Positions 1 to 10,018 of a DNA stretch of 64,000 bases are shown here, piece by piece. Both the position numbers and the translations under genes were made by a program. The notes beneath the pieces were generated by a model, which ran no database searches, was not told the DNA's origin, and saw nothing but the letters and a program-made list of their open reading frames with translations. The first letter of the stretch is position 1. Each line of letters starts with the position of its first letter. Origin of the DNA: Paracoccus aerius (GTDB taxonomy: Bacteria > Pseudomonadota > Alphaproteobacteria > Rhodobacterales > Rhodobacteraceae); the NCBI RefSeq assembly GCF_014656455.1, contig NZ_BNCL01000007.1, positions 62,001 through 126,000 of the forward strand, in the 5' to 3' direction.

Positions 1-570
1 GGTTTCCTCGCTGACGCCTTTGATGGCGTCGCGCTGGCGGGCGAACCAGCCGGGCGTCTCGGCGATCCGGCGGCGGATCTGCGCGAACAGCGCCTCCTCC
101 TCCTCGCTGGTCGGCACGTCGATCAGGCCGGTCTCGCCCGCCTCGACCCGGGCGCCCAGCAGGACATACATCGACGCGTCGCCGCCGTCGTCCAGGATCA
201 TGTTCGCCGTGCCCTCGGCGAACTGGAAGATCCTGTCGGTATAGGCCCAGTATTCGGCCAGCGTCTCGCCCTTGATGGCGAAGACCGGCACGCCGGTCGC
301 GGCGATCGCGGCCGCGGCATGATCCTGGGTCGAATAGATGTTGCAGGACGCCCAGCGGACCTCGGCGCCAAGGGCCGTCAGCGTCTCGATCAGCACGGCG
401 GTCTGGATCGTCATGTGCAGGCTGCCTGCGATCCGCGCGCCCGCCAGGGGCTTGGCCGCGCCGTATTCGGCGCGCAGCGCCATCAGGCCGGGCATTTCCG
501 TTTCGGCGATGTCCAGTTCCTTGCGGCCGTAACCGGCCAGCGAGATATCCCTGATGATGTAGTCGGTCAC
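1..570 (-). CDS. ahcY: S-adenosylhomocysteine hydrolase, N-terminal part
   Basis: Converts S-adenosylhomocysteine to adenosine and homocysteine in the cytosolic methyl cycle. Only the first 190 codons lie in the window; the family is usually about 460 residues, so the NAD-binding half is outside. The translation begins [20 protein letters not shown] and contains the family motifs [14 protein letters not shown] and [12 protein letters not shown]. The start is GTG at 568-570, the first plausible start where homology begins. The 315-base leader up to the next gene contains a strong hairpin (668-699), but I could not fit the known SAH riboswitch consensus to it. Family assignment is firm. Confidence 0.95.
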   Translation of the reverse strand, partial: MTDYIIRDISLAGYGRKELDIAETEMPGLMALRAEYGAAKPLAGARIAGSLHMTIQTAVLIETLTALGAEVRWASCNIYSTQDHAAAAIAATGVPVFAIKGETLAEYWAYTDRIFQFAEGTANMILDDGGDASMYVLLGARVEAGETGLIDVPTSEEEEALFAQIRRRIAETPGWFARQRDAIKGVSEET

Positions 571-885
571 GGCGGTTCGTCTTTCGTCTATTCTTGCAAC
601 CCTGCCCGGATAGCCCAAGCGGGCCGGAATCGAAAGGGAAAAGGGATATGCCCTGGCGCCCCTATGTGGCTGCGGCGGAACCCCAGATCCGCCGCAGCCC
701 GGAGGACGGCGGTGCGCCGCACATCCCCCTTTGATGCGACAAGCCTTCGCAAGTCGGGGAAAGACCCTCCCGACGCCAGGTTGTCAAAGGAATCTGAAAA
801 TAGGTTTAAGCCGGGGCGCGGCCTTGGCGGGCCGACTGCACAGGCTCGAAAGGCGTTTTACAAAACGCGTGGCGGCCCGACGGCA
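571..885. other. Intergenic leader of ahcY
   Basis: No convincing gene lies in these 315 bases. The region holds a 12-base-pair perfect hairpin at 668-699 and a short AT-rich dyad at 853-868 (GCGTTTT-AC-AAAACGC) just past the TetR stop. The promoter of ahcY should be here, but no clear -35/-10 pair stood out. Confidence 0.6.
668..699 (-). promoter_or_regulatory. Strong hairpin in the ahcY leader
   Basis: Two perfectly complementary 12-base arms (668-679 and 688-699) enclose an 8-base loop. It lies about 98 bases upstream of the ahcY start codon. No T-run follows on either strand, so it is not an ordinary intrinsic terminator. It could be an attenuator or leader structure. That role is inference; only the dyad is seen. 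Confidence 0.45.
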
Positions 886-1587
886 TCAGCCGCCTTTCCG
901 CCGAAGCTTCACCGTCGCGGTCCGGGCGATCCGCTGCACGAAGTCCGACAAGGCCTGTTCGGCGGCTTCCAAGGGCGTGCGGGCGGGCCGCAATGCCTCG
1001 ACCCGGCCATCGACGACCATCTGGGCAAGGCCATAAACGAAGATGCGCGAGGACATCACCAGCATCGGGATGTCCTCGTCATCGCGAAGACGCCCTGCGT
1101 CGCGGGCGCGTTCCAGCATCCGCGTCATCAGGTCGATCACCGAATCGAGGTAGCGCCGCAGTTCCGGCACCCGACCCACGTTCAGACTGGGGTGGCTTGC
1201 GATCATCCGGAACTGGATGCGGTGGTCGGCTGCCCAGCGGATATAGGCCTTTCCAAGCGCCAGGAACTGCCCGACCGCATCACCGGGATCGACCTTGACG
1301 ACCGCCTTGGTGCAGGAATCCATCAGGCGCACCAAGGCTTGTTCGGCCACCGCCAGAAGCAGGCTGTGCTTGTCGGGAAAGATGCGCTGCAGGTCGGACG
1401 GGTCGATCCCCAGGCGCGCTGCAACCTGTTCCAGATCCGGATCTCGCCGGTCCAGATCATCCATCATCTGAAGGGTCGCCACCACGGCCTGCCCATGCAG
1501 GCCAAGCCCCCTCATGATGTCGTCATGTCTGCTCACGGCACGATCCTGATCAACCACGCTCATGTCAGGGCCGACCCGGGGCGTCAT
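886..1587 (-). CDS. TetR/AcrR-family transcriptional regulator
   Basis: A 233-residue DNA-binding regulator. The N-terminal third carries a helix-turn-helix of TetR type (LEQVAARLGIDPSDLQRIFP followed by KHSLLLAVAEQAL); the rest is a helical ligand-binding and dimer domain. The ATG at 1587 was chosen because AGGGA lies about 10 bases upstream; a second ATG at 1563 lacks a clear ribosome site. A 17-base dyad at 1597-1613 overlaps the ribosome-binding region and suggests autoregulation. It stands between ahcY and typA on the same strand with wide gaps. Ligand and target genes cannot be read from the sequence. Confidence 0.85.
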   Translation of the reverse strand: MTPRVGPDMSVVDQDRAVSRHDDIMRGLGLHGQAVVATLQMMDDLDRRDPDLEQVAARLGIDPSDLQRIFPDKHSLLLAVAEQALVRLMDSCTKAVVKVDPGDAVGQFLALGKAYIRWAADHRIQFRMIASHPSLNVGRVPELRRYLDSVIDLMTRMLERARDAGRLRDDEDIPMLVMSSRIFVYGLAQMVVDGRVEALRPARTPLEAAEQALSDFVQRIARTATVKLRRKGG

Positions 1588-1596
1588 GCGACGGAT

Positions 1597-1613
1597 GTTC
1601 CCTGACACGGAAC
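1597..1613. promoter_or_regulatory. Candidate operator of the TetR regulator
   Basis: The sequence GTTCC-C-TG-A-CA-C-GGAAC is palindromic, with 7 of 8 positions pairing around a central A. It sits 10-26 bases upstream of the tetR start codon. The position fits an autoregulatory operator; this role is inference. Confidence 0.45.
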
Positions 1614-1777
1614 GAACCACGTTCACCAAGGTTCCCCGCCAAGCCACCGATCCGGCTGGACAGGATCCTGGCGGTCCTGCCGGCAGCTATGCCGGAACGG
1701 CCGAGGAAACCCGGTGAACAACGACTGAACATAACCACTGACGATCCCGACACGGGGCCCATGAAACAAGGTAACAC

Positions 1778-1793
1778 GCAGCAAGGCTGCTGC
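1778..1793 (-). terminator. Weak terminator-like hairpin after typA
   Basis: GCAGCA-AGGC-TGCTGC forms a short perfect stem about 35 bases past the typA stop on the minus strand. It is followed by a mixed GTGTTACCTTGTTT tract rather than a clean T-run. A functional terminator is only possible. Confidence 0.3.
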
Positions 1794-1826
1794 GAACTTC
1801 GCTAAAACGACAGGTCGCGTCCCGGC

Positions 1827-3647
1827 CTAGCCTTCCGCGCGGGATTGGCGCTTGCGTTCGTGGGGATCCAGGAAACGCTTGCGCAGGCGGATGTTCTTGG
1901 GCGTCACCTCGACCAGCTCGTCGTCGTTGATATAGGCGATGGCTTCTTCCAGCGACATGCGGACCGGGGGCGTCAGGCGCACGGCCTCGTCGGTGCCGGA
2001 CGCGCGGACGTTGGTCAGCTTCTTGCCCTTGAGCGGATTCACTTCCAGGTCGTTGTCGCGGCTGTGTTCGCCGATGATCATGCCCTGATACAGTTGTTCC
2101 TGTGCGCCGATGAACATCTTGCCGCGGTCTTCCAGGTTCCACAGCGCATAGGCGACGGACACGCCGTCCTCCATGCTGATCAGCACGCCCTGGCGGCGGC
2201 CCTGGATTTGGCCCTTGTAGGGGGTCCAGCCGTGGAAGATGCGGTTCAGCACGCCGTTGCCGCGCGTGTCCGTCATGAATTCGCCGTGATAGCCGATCAA
2301 CCCCCGGGACGGCACATGGGCGACGATCCGCGTCTTGCCGTGGCCTGCCGGGCGCATGTCGACCATGTCGCCCTTGCGTTCGCCGGTCAGCTTCTCGATG
2401 ACGACGCCGGTATAGTCGTCGTCCACGTCGATGATGACTTCCTCGACCGGCTCAAGCCGCTGACCGTCCTCCTCGCGGAAGATCACGCGGGGGCGGCTGA
2501 TCGACAGCTCGAAGCCCTCGCGGCGCATGTTCTCGATCAGGACGCCCATCTGCAATTCGCCCCGGCCCGAGACGATGAAGGCGTCGCCGCCCGGCGTATC
2601 CTCGACCTTGATGGCGACGTTGACCTCGGCCTCGCGCATCAGGCGCTCGCGGATGACGCGGGACTGGACCTTCTTGCCGTCCTGGCCGGCCAGAGGGCTG
2701 TCGTTGATGCCGAAGGTCACGCTGATGGTGGGCGGGTCGATCGGCTGGGCGGGCAGGGCGGTATCCACGTCAAGCGCGGCAATGGTGTCGGCCACGGTGG
2801 CCTTGGACATGCCGGCCAGGGTGACGATATCGCCGGCCTGCGCCTCGTCGATGGGGGTCTGTGTCAGGCCGCGGAAGGCCAGGACCTTGCTGATGCGGAA
2901 CTGTTCGATCCGTTCGCCGTCGCGCGACAGCGCCTTGACGGTGTCGCCGGCCTTGGCGCGGCCAGCCTCGACCCGGCCGGTCAGAAGACGGCCCAGGAAG
3001 GGATCGGCCGACAGCGTGGTCGCCAGCATCTGGAAGGGCTCGGTCGACCGGGCGATCTGCTTGGGCGGCTGGACGTGGGACAGGATCAGGTCGAACAGCG
3101 CCGACATGTCCTTGCGCGGACCGTCCAGCGTTTCGTCCGCCCAACCGCCGATGCCCGAGGCGTAGACATGCGGGAAATCCAGTTGCTCGTCATTCGCGCC
3201 CAGGTTGGCGAACAGGTCGAAGACATCGTTCAGCGCGTTGTCGGGTTCGGCTGCGGGCTTGTCCACCTTGTTCAGCACCACGATCGGGCGCAGGCCCAGG
3301 GCAAGCGCCTTCGAGGTGACGAACTTGGTCTGCGGCATCGGCCCTTCGGCCGCGTCGACCAGCAGGCAGACGCCGTCGACCATGGACAGGATGCGCTCGA
3401 CCTCGCCGCCGAAATCGGCGTGGCCGGGGGTGTCCACGATGTTGATCCGCGTGCCCTTCCATTCGACCGAGGTGGCCTTGGCAAGGATGGTGATGCCGCG
3501 TTCGCGTTCGATGTCGTTGCTGTCCATCGCACGTTCGGCGACGGCCTGGTTTTCGCGGAAGGACCCGGATTGACGCAACAGCTGGTCGACCAGGGTCGTC
3601 TTGCCGTGGTCAACGTGAGCAATGATGGCGATGTTGCGGATATCCAT
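1827..3647 (-). CDS. typA: Ribosome-associated GTPase TypA/BipA
   Basis: A translational GTPase of 606 residues that binds the ribosome and supports growth under stress and cold. The start [20 protein letters not shown] is the family's usual N-terminus, so the ATG at 3647 is preferred over one five codons upstream. The G1 motif [10 protein letters not shown]3 DTPGHADF and G4 NKVD are all present, followed by the beta-barrel, EF-G III/V-like and BipA C-terminal domains. Length matches the family. It is transcribed alone: the small gene upstream ends in its own terminator. Assignment is very secure. Confidence 0.98.
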   Translation of the reverse strand: MDIRNIAIIAHVDHGKTTLVDQLLRQSGSFRENQAVAERAMDSNDIERERGITILAKATSVEWKGTRINIVDTPGHADFGGEVERILSMVDGVCLLVDAAEGPMPQTKFVTSKALALGLRPIVVLNKVDKPAAEPDNALNDVFDLFANLGANDEQLDFPHVYASGIGGWADETLDGPRKDMSALFDLILSHVQPPKQIARSTEPFQMLATTLSADPFLGRLLTGRVEAGRAKAGDTVKALSRDGERIEQFRISKVLAFRGLTQTPIDEAQAGDIVTLAGMSKATVADTIAALDVDTALPAQPIDPPTISVTFGINDSPLAGQDGKKVQSRVIRERLMREAEVNVAIKVEDTPGGDAFIVSGRGELQMGVLIENMRREGFELSISRPRVIFREEDGQRLEPVEEVIIDVDDDYTGVVIEKLTGERKGDMVDMRPAGHGKTRIVAHVPSRGLIGYHGEFMTDTRGNGVLNRIFHGWTPYKGQIQGRRQGVLISMEDGVSVAYALWNLEDRGKMFIGAQEQLYQGMIIGEHSRDNDLEVNPLKGKKLTNVRASGTDEAVRLTPPVRMSLEEAIAYINDDELVEVTPKNIRLRKRFLDPHERKRQSRAEG

Positions 3648-3740
3648 GGGCGACCTTTTCAATTTGCGGTCGCCCTAAACAATCGCGGGCAAAAACACCA
3701 GATGAAAACTGGAAAACGGCCGCTGCCTGCCGACGCAACG

Positions 3741-3768
3741 GAAAACCCCGCCACGTTGGGTGGCGGGG
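3741..3768 (-). terminator. Intrinsic terminator of the small membrane-peptide gene
   Basis: A perfect 9-base-pair GC stem (3746-3754 with 3760-3768, 5-base loop) is followed on the minus strand by TTTT (3745-3742). It lies about 80 bases past the stop of the 24-residue gene and isolates it from typA. Confidence 0.7.
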
Positions 3769-3848
3769 GCGTCCGGGACAGGATGCCGGTCCATCGGCCT
3801 TTGCCAATGCCGGCTGCAGGGATGCGTCAGCCGTCCGTGCAAGTCGTC

Positions 3849-3923
3849 TTAGCGAAGGCCAAGAAAGGACAGGATGAACAGGACGACGACGACCAGGCCG
3901 ACGATGTAGATGATGGAATTCAT
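3849..3923 (-). CDS. 24-residue single-pass membrane peptide
   Basis: A very short gene encoding MNSIIYIVGLVVVVLFILS and then FLGLR. Residues 4-23 form one continuous hydrophobic helix with a C-terminal arginine. The ATG has GGAGA about 8 bases upstream. A perfect 7-base dyad lies 31-47 bases before the start, and an intrinsic terminator follows, so it looks like an independent transcription unit. I recall similar short hydrophobic proteins annotated as hypothetical in Alphaproteobacteria, but could not check. Function unknown. Confidence 0.6.
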   Translation of the reverse strand: MNSIIYIVGLVVVVLFILSFLGLR

Positions 3924-3953
3924 GGGTTGTCTCCGCTGATGATTGCGTCCGAG

Positions 3954-3970
3954 GTTCGGATTTTCCGAAC
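3954..3970. promoter_or_regulatory. Perfect 17-base dyad upstream of the small peptide gene
   Basis: GTTCGGA-TTT-TCCGAAC has seven perfectly paired positions around a 3-base centre. It ends 31 bases before the start codon at 3923, where an operator overlapping the promoter or transcript start would lie. No candidate regulator is adjacent. Confidence 0.5.
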
Positions 3971-4023
3971 GGCGTCATCGTGATAACGCGAATGTGCAAC
4001 CGAGGTTCCCGGCCCGCTGCCTG

Positions 4024-4785
4024 TCAGCCGATCCGGCGCGGCAGCCAGCCCAGGCCTTGCGCCGTCAGCCCGGCGGGATTGTATTCGGCGCTGACCCAGC
4101 CCTTGTAGCCGGAATGATCCAGGGCCGCGAAAAAGCCCTGGTGGTCGATCATGCCGCCGCTTGGCTCGTGCCGCCCCGGAACGCTTGCGATCTGGATATG
4201 GCGGATGATCGACGCGTGCCTGCGCCAGGTCGCCATCGCGTCGCCGGTGATCAGGTGCGCGTGATAGCTGTCGAACTGCAAGCCCAGGTTCGGCGCGCCG
4301 ACCTCGGCGATCAGCTCGGCCGCAAGGCCGAAGTCGGCCAAGAAATAGCCGGGCTGGTCCTTGGGGTTCAGCGGCTCGATCGTCAGGCTTACATGGGGCG
4401 CGCGGGCCGCAGCCCAGGCCAGGTTGCGGGCAAAGCTGTCCTGTGCCTCTGGCCCCTGGGCATAGCCCGCCATGATGTGGATGTGCCGCGCCCGCAGCGC
4501 GCCCGCAAAACGCAGGGCGCGGTCGAAGTCGCTGCGGAAACGGTCCTCTCGTCCCGGCTCGGCGGCGAAACCGCGCGGGCCGCCGGCCCAGTTCGGCGGG
4601 GGAGTGTTCATCAGAACGAATTCCAGCCCCGCCGAGATCGCCGCACGCGACAGGTCGCGAGCAGGGATGTCATAGGGGAACAGGATCTCTGCCCCCTCGA
4701 AACCCGCATCCGCCGCGGCCGCGAATCGGTCCAGCATCGGCAGTTCGGTGAACAGCATGGTCAGGTTGGCGGCAAACCGGGGCAT
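4024..4785 (-). CDS. hyi: Hydroxypyruvate isomerase family protein (sugar isomerase TIM barrel)
   Basis: A 253-residue TIM-barrel isomerase of the AP-endonuclease 2 / xylose-isomerase-like superfamily, closest by pattern to hydroxypyruvate isomerase (hydroxypyruvate to tartronate semialdehyde). Visible family features are MPRFAANLTMLFTELPMLDR at the N-terminus, LTIEPLNPKDQPGYFL with the metal-ligand glutamate, LGLQFDSYH, and HIQIASVPGRHEP near the end. The start codon overlaps the stop of the upstream DUF1285 gene (ATGA), so the two are translationally coupled. No glyoxylate carboligase or tartronate semialdehyde reductase gene lies nearby, so the substrate is not certain. Confidence 0.8.
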   Translation of the reverse strand: MPRFAANLTMLFTELPMLDRFAAAADAGFEGAEILFPYDIPARDLSRAAISAGLEFVLMNTPPPNWAGGPRGFAAEPGREDRFRSDFDRALRFAGALRARHIHIMAGYAQGPEAQDSFARNLAWAAARAPHVSLTIEPLNPKDQPGYFLADFGLAAELIAEVGAPNLGLQFDSYHAHLITGDAMATWRRHASIIRHIQIASVPGRHEPSGGMIDHQGFFAALDHSGYKGWVSAEYNPAGLTAQGLGWLPRRIG

Positions 4786-5327
4786 CAGGGCTCCAACGGG
4801 AAGAAGACGCCCTGCGACCGGATTCCCGCGCGTCCGTCCTGTTCGGTGGCGGCGGCGGCAAGGCGGTAGAAGGTCTTGCGGTCGATCAGCGCCTCCATCC
4901 CGGCGCGGACATGGACATAGGGGCGCGGTTCGTCAGCCGTTCCTCGCAGGGTGATCGGGTTCTCCGGCCCCGCCGTGACCCTGTCCCCCACATTCGTGGT
5001 GAAGGCCACGGCATCGGCCACGATATCCGCATCGACGGCCACGAAGGGTGCGTCGGCAACCCGGATCCCCACCTTCTCGACCGGGGTGACCAGGAAGAAG
5101 CGGTCCCCCTCGCGCTTGAGGATGGTAGAGAACAGCCGCACCATCGCGGGCCTGCCGATGGGTGTGCCTTCGTGGAACCAGGTGCCGTCGGCGCGGATCT
5201 CCATGTCCAGGTCGCCGCAGAAGGGCGGGTTCCACAGATGCACCGGCGGAAGGCCGCCCTTGGCCACCTTGCTGGCTGCTGCGGCAATGCCCTCGGCGCT
5301 CACAGCTTTGTCACCGCGATCTGCCAT
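4785..5327 (-). CDS. DUF1285 family protein
   Basis: A 180-residue cytosolic protein of unknown function. The pattern GGLPPVHLWNPPFCGDLDM near residue 25 and DGTWFHEGTPIGRPAMVRLF are typical of DUF1285. The ATG at 5327 starts a protein of normal family length. Its stop overlaps the hyi start, and upstream it diverges from the moxR-like gene with only 64 bases between. In Alphaproteobacteria DUF1285 often neighbours the MoxR/DUF58 cluster, as here, which hints at a linked role; that is inference. Confidence 0.85.
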   Translation of the reverse strand: MADRGDKAVSAEGIAAAASKVAKGGLPPVHLWNPPFCGDLDMEIRADGTWFHEGTPIGRPAMVRLFSTILKREGDRFFLVTPVEKVGIRVADAPFVAVDADIVADAVAFTTNVGDRVTAGPENPITLRGTADEPRPYVHVRAGMEALIDRKTFYRLAAAATEQDGRAGIRSQGVFFPLEP

Positions 5328-5391
5328 TCCTTGTAGTCGTCTTTCGGTTATCCCCTTATGGTCTGGTGTAGAGCAGTCAGGGGGCATTGTC

Positions 5392-6399
5392 ATGGCTTCG
5401 GATGAAAGTCTGGTGCAGCGGGTCGAACAGCTAGGCCAGACCCTCGGCAATGCCCGTTCCAGCATCGAACAGAAATTCGTGGGCCAGCACCAGGTGGTCG
5501 AACAGGTGCTGGCGGCGATCCTGTCGGGCGGCCACGCGCTGCTGGTGGGCCAGCCGGGCTTGGGCAAGACGATGCTGGTCGATACGCTGTCGACGGTCCT
5601 GGGCCTGGGCAGCCAGCGGATCCAGTTCACGCCCGACCTGATGCCCGCCGATATCCTGGGGTCCGAGGTTCTGGATGTGCTGCCCGACGGCAGCCGCGCC
5701 TTCCGCTTCATCGAAGGCCCGGTCTTCACCCAGCTTCTGATGGCGGACGAGATCAACCGCGCATCCCCCCGCACCCAGTCAGCCCTGCTGCAGGCCATGC
5801 AGGAGCGGGAGGTCACGATCAGCGGCCAGCACCGCCCCCTGGGCCGGCCCTTCCACGTGCTTGCCACCCAGAACCCGATCGAGCAGGAAGGCACCTATCC
5901 GCTGCCCGAGGCGCAGCTTGACCGCTTCCTGCTGCAGATCGACGTGGACTATCCCGACCGCGACACGGAACGGCAGATCCTTCTGGCCACCACCGGGGTC
6001 GAGGATGCGCGCGCCCATGCGGCCTTCGACGCCGAGGGTCTGATCGCCGCGCAGCGCCTGATCCGGCAGATGCCCGTGGGCGAGGGCGTGGTCGAGGCGA
6101 TCCTGGATCTGGTCCGCTCCTGCCGTCCGGGCGGGGCGGAAACGGCCCCCTTCCTGGGCGACAGCCTGATGTGGGGGCCGGGACCGCGTGCCGCGCAGGC
6201 GCTGATGCTGGTGACCCGCGCGCGTGCCGTGCTGAACGGCCGCTTTGCCCCGACGCTGGAAGATGTCGAGGCGATGGCCGCCCCGGTCCTGCGCCACCGC
6301 ATGGCGCTGTCCTTCTCGGCCCGCGCGCGGGGCGAGACGGTGGACGGCGTGATCGGTCAGTTGCTGGACGACCGGCTCGGGGCGCGCCAGGCCGCATGA
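5392..6399 (+). CDS. MoxR-family AAA+ ATPase
   Basis: A 335-residue AAA+ chaperone-like ATPase. Walker A is GQPGLGKT, Walker B is [12 protein letters not shown], sensor 1 is [20 protein letters not shown], and the C-terminal lid follows. MoxR proteins are thought to remodel or load cofactors into partners, often von Willebrand-domain proteins encoded next to them. The stop overlaps the ATG of the DUF58 gene (ATGA). It opens a four-gene set (MoxR, DUF58, DUF4159, 703-residue protein) that is widely conserved in Alphaproteobacteria; client unknown. Confidence 0.95.
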   Translation: MASDESLVQRVEQLGQTLGNARSSIEQKFVGQHQVVEQVLAAILSGGHALLVGQPGLGKTMLVDTLSTVLGLGSQRIQFTPDLMPADILGSEVLDVLPDGSRAFRFIEGPVFTQLLMADEINRASPRTQSALLQAMQEREVTISGQHRPLGRPFHVLATQNPIEQEGTYPLPEAQLDRFLLQIDVDYPDRDTERQILLATTGVEDARAHAAFDAEGLIAAQRLIRQMPVGEGVVEAILDLVRSCRPGGAETAPFLGDSLMWGPGPRAAQALMLVTRARAVLNGRFAPTLEDVEAMAAPVLRHRMALSFSARARGETVDGVIGQLLDDRLGARQAA

Positions 6400-7265
6400 C
6401 CGCGTCGCCCGCCGACCTCCGCGCCAGGGCGCAGACGGCAAGCGGACACCTGCCCGCGCTGATCCTGTCCGCCGAACGCCTGGCCGCGATGATCGCGCCC
6501 GGCGCCCACGGGTTGCGTCGGGGCGGTCCGGGCGAGGATTTCTGGCAGTATCGCCCCGCCGGGCCCGGCGATACCGCCCGATCCATCGACTGGCGCCGCT
6601 CGGCCAGGTCCGACACCCAATTCGTCCGCGACCGAGAGGCGCAGACCGCGCAGGCGGTGGGCTTGTGGATTTCGGCCGGGCAGGGGATGGGCTATGCGGG
6701 GGCCGCCGACCGCCCGACCAAGTCCGACCGCGCGCAGCTTCTGGCCCTGGCCCTGGCAATGGTGCTGTTGCGCGGGGGCGAGAAGGTGGGGCTTCTGGGC
6801 CAGCCTGCCCGCGCGGGCCGGGTCCAGGCGGACCGGCTGGCGGAACAGATCGCGACAATGGTGGCCGCGCGGGGCGACGCCGATGCGCCCCCGGTCGATC
6901 TGCTGCGCCCCAACCAGCGGCTGGTGATCCTGTCGGATTTCCTGGACGATCCAGCCTGGGTCCAGGGGTTGCTGTCCCGCGCCGCCGGGATTGGCGTGAA
7001 GGGCGTGCTGATGCAGGTTCTCGACCCCGACGAGGAGGTATTTCCCTGGTCCGGCGCGGTCCTGTTCCGGTCGCTGTCTGGCGCGATCCGCCATGACAGC
7101 CGCGACGCGGGCGGGTTGCGCGAGGCCTATCTGGCCCGCCTGTTCGAACGCCGCGACTGGCTGCGCCGTCAGGCAACCGGCGCGGGCTGGCAGTTCGGCC
7201 ACCATTGCACCGGCCACCCGCCCGCCACGGCCTTGAGCTGGCTTTATCAGGTGCTTGCCGACTGA
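6396..7265 (+). CDS. DUF58 domain protein
   Basis: A 289-residue protein with the DUF58 signature [20 protein letters not shown] followed by [18 protein letters not shown], then a vWA-like fold. DUF58 proteins are the usual partners of MoxR ATPases. It overlaps the MoxR gene by 4 bases upstream, and its stop shares one base with the next start (TGATG). No transmembrane segment is evident. Function is unknown beyond the MoxR association. Confidence 0.9.
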   Translation: MTASPADLRARAQTASGHLPALILSAERLAAMIAPGAHGLRRGGPGEDFWQYRPAGPGDTARSIDWRRSARSDTQFVRDREAQTAQAVGLWISAGQGMGYAGAADRPTKSDRAQLLALALAMVLLRGGEKVGLLGQPARAGRVQADRLAEQIATMVAARGDADAPPVDLLRPNQRLVILSDFLDDPAWVQGLLSRAAGIGVKGVLMQVLDPDEEVFPWSGAVLFRSLSGAIRHDSRDAGGLREAYLARLFERRDWLRRQATGAGWQFGHHCTGHPPATALSWLYQVLAD

Positions 7266-10018
7266 TGCTGATGCTGGGTCCCATAGGCTTCGCGGCCCCC
7301 TGGGTGCTGACCGCGCTGATCGCGCTGCCGATCCTGTGGGTGATCCTGCGCGCCCTGCCGCCCGCGCCGCGCCTTGTGGCCTTTCCGGGCGTGGCGCTGC
7401 TGCGCGGCTTGCTGGACCGCGTGCCGGTCGCGCGGCGGACGCCGTGGTGGCTGCTGCTGCTGCGCCTTGCCGCCGTCGCCGCGCTGATCCTGGCCTTTGC
7501 CGGGCCAAGCTGGAAGCCGGTCATGGCATCGGGGCAAAGCGGGCCGCTGCTGGTGGTCCTGGATGCGGGTTGGGCTGCCGCGCCCGACTGGCCCGCGCGC
7601 CTGACCCGCGCCGAATCCGCCCTGACCCAGGCCGCCGCCGACGGCCGCCCCGCCGCGCTGCTGCTGGCCGACGGGCAGGCGGCGCAGGGCGCGCTGCCCT
7701 TTGCCCCCGCCGATACCTTGCTTGCGGGCCTGCGGGCCGCGCAGCCCGCCGCCTGGCCAACTGGCCTGCCCGACGATCCCGCCGCCTTGCTGGCCAATGC
7801 GCCCGAGGGCCAGCTTGCGACCCTGTGGATCACCGACGGGCTGGATCACCCGAACCGCGCCGCCTGGCTTGGGGCGCTGTCCCAGCGTGGCCCGGTGACC
7901 GTCGTCCCGCCTGCCCGCGCTCTCCGGTCCCTGTCGCTGCACGAGGGCGAAACGCCCTCGCTGACGCTGGCCGCGACCGACGACTTGGCACCCGCCATCC
8001 TCGCCATCGGTCCCGACCCGCAGGGCGTCGAACGCGAACTGGCCCGCCTGACGCCCGGAGAGGCCGCGACCGCCGCCGGCGTCACCACCCGCCCCACCGC
8101 GATCGACCTGCCGCCCGAACTTCGCAACCGCATCACCCGCTTCCAGATCGAGGGCGAGGCCCATGCGGGCGCGGTCGTGCTGGCGGATGACCGGGTGAAG
8201 CGCCGCAAGGTGGGCCTTGTGGGCGAGGCGGATCGCCAGGCCGAGGGCCAGCAGCTTCTGTCCCAGCTTCACTACCTGCGCCGCGCCTTGACGCCCACGA
8301 CCGATCTGGTCGAGGGTGGGCTGGGCGACGTGCTGAACACCGCGCCCGACGTGATCGTGCTGGCCGACCAGGTTGATCTGGCCGAGGCCGATGACCTTGC
8401 CGCCTGGGTGGACGAAGGCGGGCTTCTGATCCGCTTTGCCGGTCCGCGCATGGCCGCCTTCGAGGGTTTGCAGGACGAACCCCTGATCCCCGTGGCCCTG
8501 CGCCAGGGCGGGCGCGACATTGGCGGCGCCCTGTCCTGGGGCGATCCGCGCGGCATCGCGCCTTTTGCCGCCGACGGTGTATTCGCGGGCCTGACCGCGC
8601 CCGAGGATGTGGCGGTTCGCGCGCAACTGATGGCGCAGCCCGCCCCCGAACTGGCCGAACGCACATTGGCCGCGCTTTCGGACAACACGCCGCTGGTGAC
8701 CCGTGCCCGGTTGGGGCAGGGGCAGGTCGTGCTGTTCCATGTCACGGCCAATGCAGAATGGTCGAACCTGCCGATCTCGGGCCTGTTCGTCCAGATGCTG
8801 GACCGGCTGGTCCAGACCGCCCGCGTTACCCCGGCCCAGGAAGCCGCCGACGACCGCGAACAACCTTTCTGGACGCCGGAAGAGGTTCTGGACGGCTTCG
8901 GCCGCGCCTCGCCCGCCGAAGGGATGGCCCCTGTCGCGGCGGCGGATCTGGCGCTTGGCGCGGGCCCGGACCGCCCGGCTGGCATTTATGCCGCAGGCGA
9001 ACGCAGGGTGGCATTGAATGCCGGCGGGCCGCTGGTCCTGGCCCAATGGCCCGGCGCCGCGGTGGAAGCCGTGGGCACAACCGGCGGGCGCGACCTGAAG
9101 GGCGTGCTGCTCGCGTTGGCCGCGCTGATCCTGGCTGTCGATGCGCTTGGCTCGGCCATGCTGGCGCGGGGTGGACGCGTTGCTGCTGCGGGACTGCTGC
9201 TGGCGCTGCTGGTCCAGCCCGGCCCGCCCGCCATGGCGCAGGACGTGAACCCGGAACTGGCCCGCGCCGCCAACGAGGTCGCCTTGGCCTATGTGGTCAC
9301 GGGTGACGACCGCGTCGACGAAGCCTCGCGCGAAGGGCTGCGGGGCCTGTCGATGCTGTTGTCGCAGCGGACCTCGGTCGAGCCGGGCGATCCGGTTGCC
9401 ATCGACCTGGACCGGGACGAACTCTCGGTGCTGACCTTCCTGTATTGGCCGATCACCGACAGCCAGCCCGCGCCTTCGCCCCAGGCCTATGTGCGGCTGA
9501 ACCACTTCATGCGTTCGGGCGGGATGATCCTGTTCGACACGCGCGACGGCGACGTGACCGGCGTGGGGGGCCCCGATATGTCGCAGGCGCTGCAAGCCCT
9601 TGCGGCGCCGCTGGAGATACCGCCGCTGGCGCCGGTGCCGGACGACCACGTCCTGACCCGCAGCTTTTACCTGATGTCGGATTTTCCGGGCCGCTGGCAA
9701 GGCAACCCGGTCTGGCTGGAAGCGCCCCCTGCGGGCGCCGAGGCGGCCGAGGGCGTGCCCTTCCGTCAGCTCAACGACGGCGTCAGCCCGGTCGTGATCG
9801 GCGGCAATTCCTGGGCCGAGGCCTGGGCCGTGGATGAGAACGGCTATCCCACCTTTCCCATCGGCGGCGGCTGGGAAGGCGAGATGCAGCGGGAGATGGC
9901 CTTCAGGTTCGGCGTGAACCTGATCATGTATGTGCTTACGGGCAACTACAAATCCGACCAGGTCCATGTGCCCGCCCTGCTGGATCGGATGCGGACCGAG
10001 GAGACGCTTGGCCCATGA
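7265..10018 (+). CDS. BatA-like N-terminus plus DUF4159 membrane protein
   Basis: A large 917-residue protein. Residues 1-90 carry two membrane segments and the aerotolerance-regulator N-terminal pattern ([20 protein letters not shown], then [20 protein letters not shown]). A middle vWA-like region follows, then two hydrophobic stretches near residues 620-655, then a C-terminal DUF4159 domain from about residue 660 ([32 protein letters not shown]). The ATG at 7265 overlaps the DUF58 stop and its own stop overlaps the next ATG. Part of the MoxR operon, probably acting at or outside the inner membrane. Molecular role unknown. Confidence 0.85.
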   Translation: MLMLGPIGFAAPWVLTALIALPILWVILRALPPAPRLVAFPGVALLRGLLDRVPVARRTPWWLLLLRLAAVAALILAFAGPSWKPVMASGQSGPLLVVLDAGWAAAPDWPARLTRAESALTQAAADGRPAALLLADGQAAQGALPFAPADTLLAGLRAAQPAAWPTGLPDDPAALLANAPEGQLATLWITDGLDHPNRAAWLGALSQRGPVTVVPPARALRSLSLHEGETPSLTLAATDDLAPAILAIGPDPQGVERELARLTPGEAATAAGVTTRPTAIDLPPELRNRITRFQIEGEAHAGAVVLADDRVKRRKVGLVGEADRQAEGQQLLSQLHYLRRALTPTTDLVEGGLGDVLNTAPDVIVLADQVDLAEADDLAAWVDEGGLLIRFAGPRMAAFEGLQDEPLIPVALRQGGRDIGGALSWGDPRGIAPFAADGVFAGLTAPEDVAVRAQLMAQPAPELAERTLAALSDNTPLVTRARLGQGQVVLFHVTANAEWSNLPISGLFVQMLDRLVQTARVTPAQEAADDREQPFWTPEEVLDGFGRASPAEGMAPVAAADLALGAGPDRPAGIYAAGERRVALNAGGPLVLAQWPGAAVEAVGTTGGRDLKGVLLALAALILAVDALGSAMLARGGRVAAAGLLLALLVQPGPPAMAQDVNPELARAANEVALAYVVTGDDRVDEASREGLRGLSMLLSQRTSVEPGDPVAIDLDRDELSVLTFLYWPITDSQPAPSPQAYVRLNHFMRSGGMILFDTRDGDVTGVGGPDMSQALQALAAPLEIPPLAPVPDDHVLTRSFYLMSDFPGRWQGNPVWLEAPPAGAEAAEGVPFRQLNDGVSPVVIGGNSWAEAWAVDENGYPTFPIGGGWEGEMQREMAFRFGVNLIMYVLTGNYKSDQVHVPALLDRMRTEETLGP

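Noticed and set aside
571..885. SAH riboswitch upstream of ahcY
   Set aside because: The conserved core (GAGG-GCGCUGC and GGCUCG segments) could not be matched on the ahcY strand; a GGCTCG at 843-848 lies on the opposite strand.
1845..3983. Long open frame opposite typA, and similar long frames opposite the MoxR set (minus 5779-7833, 7247-10270, 9946-12150)
   Set aside because: These are GC-rich shadow frames antisense to clear genes, with Arg/Gly/Ala-heavy composition and no domain.
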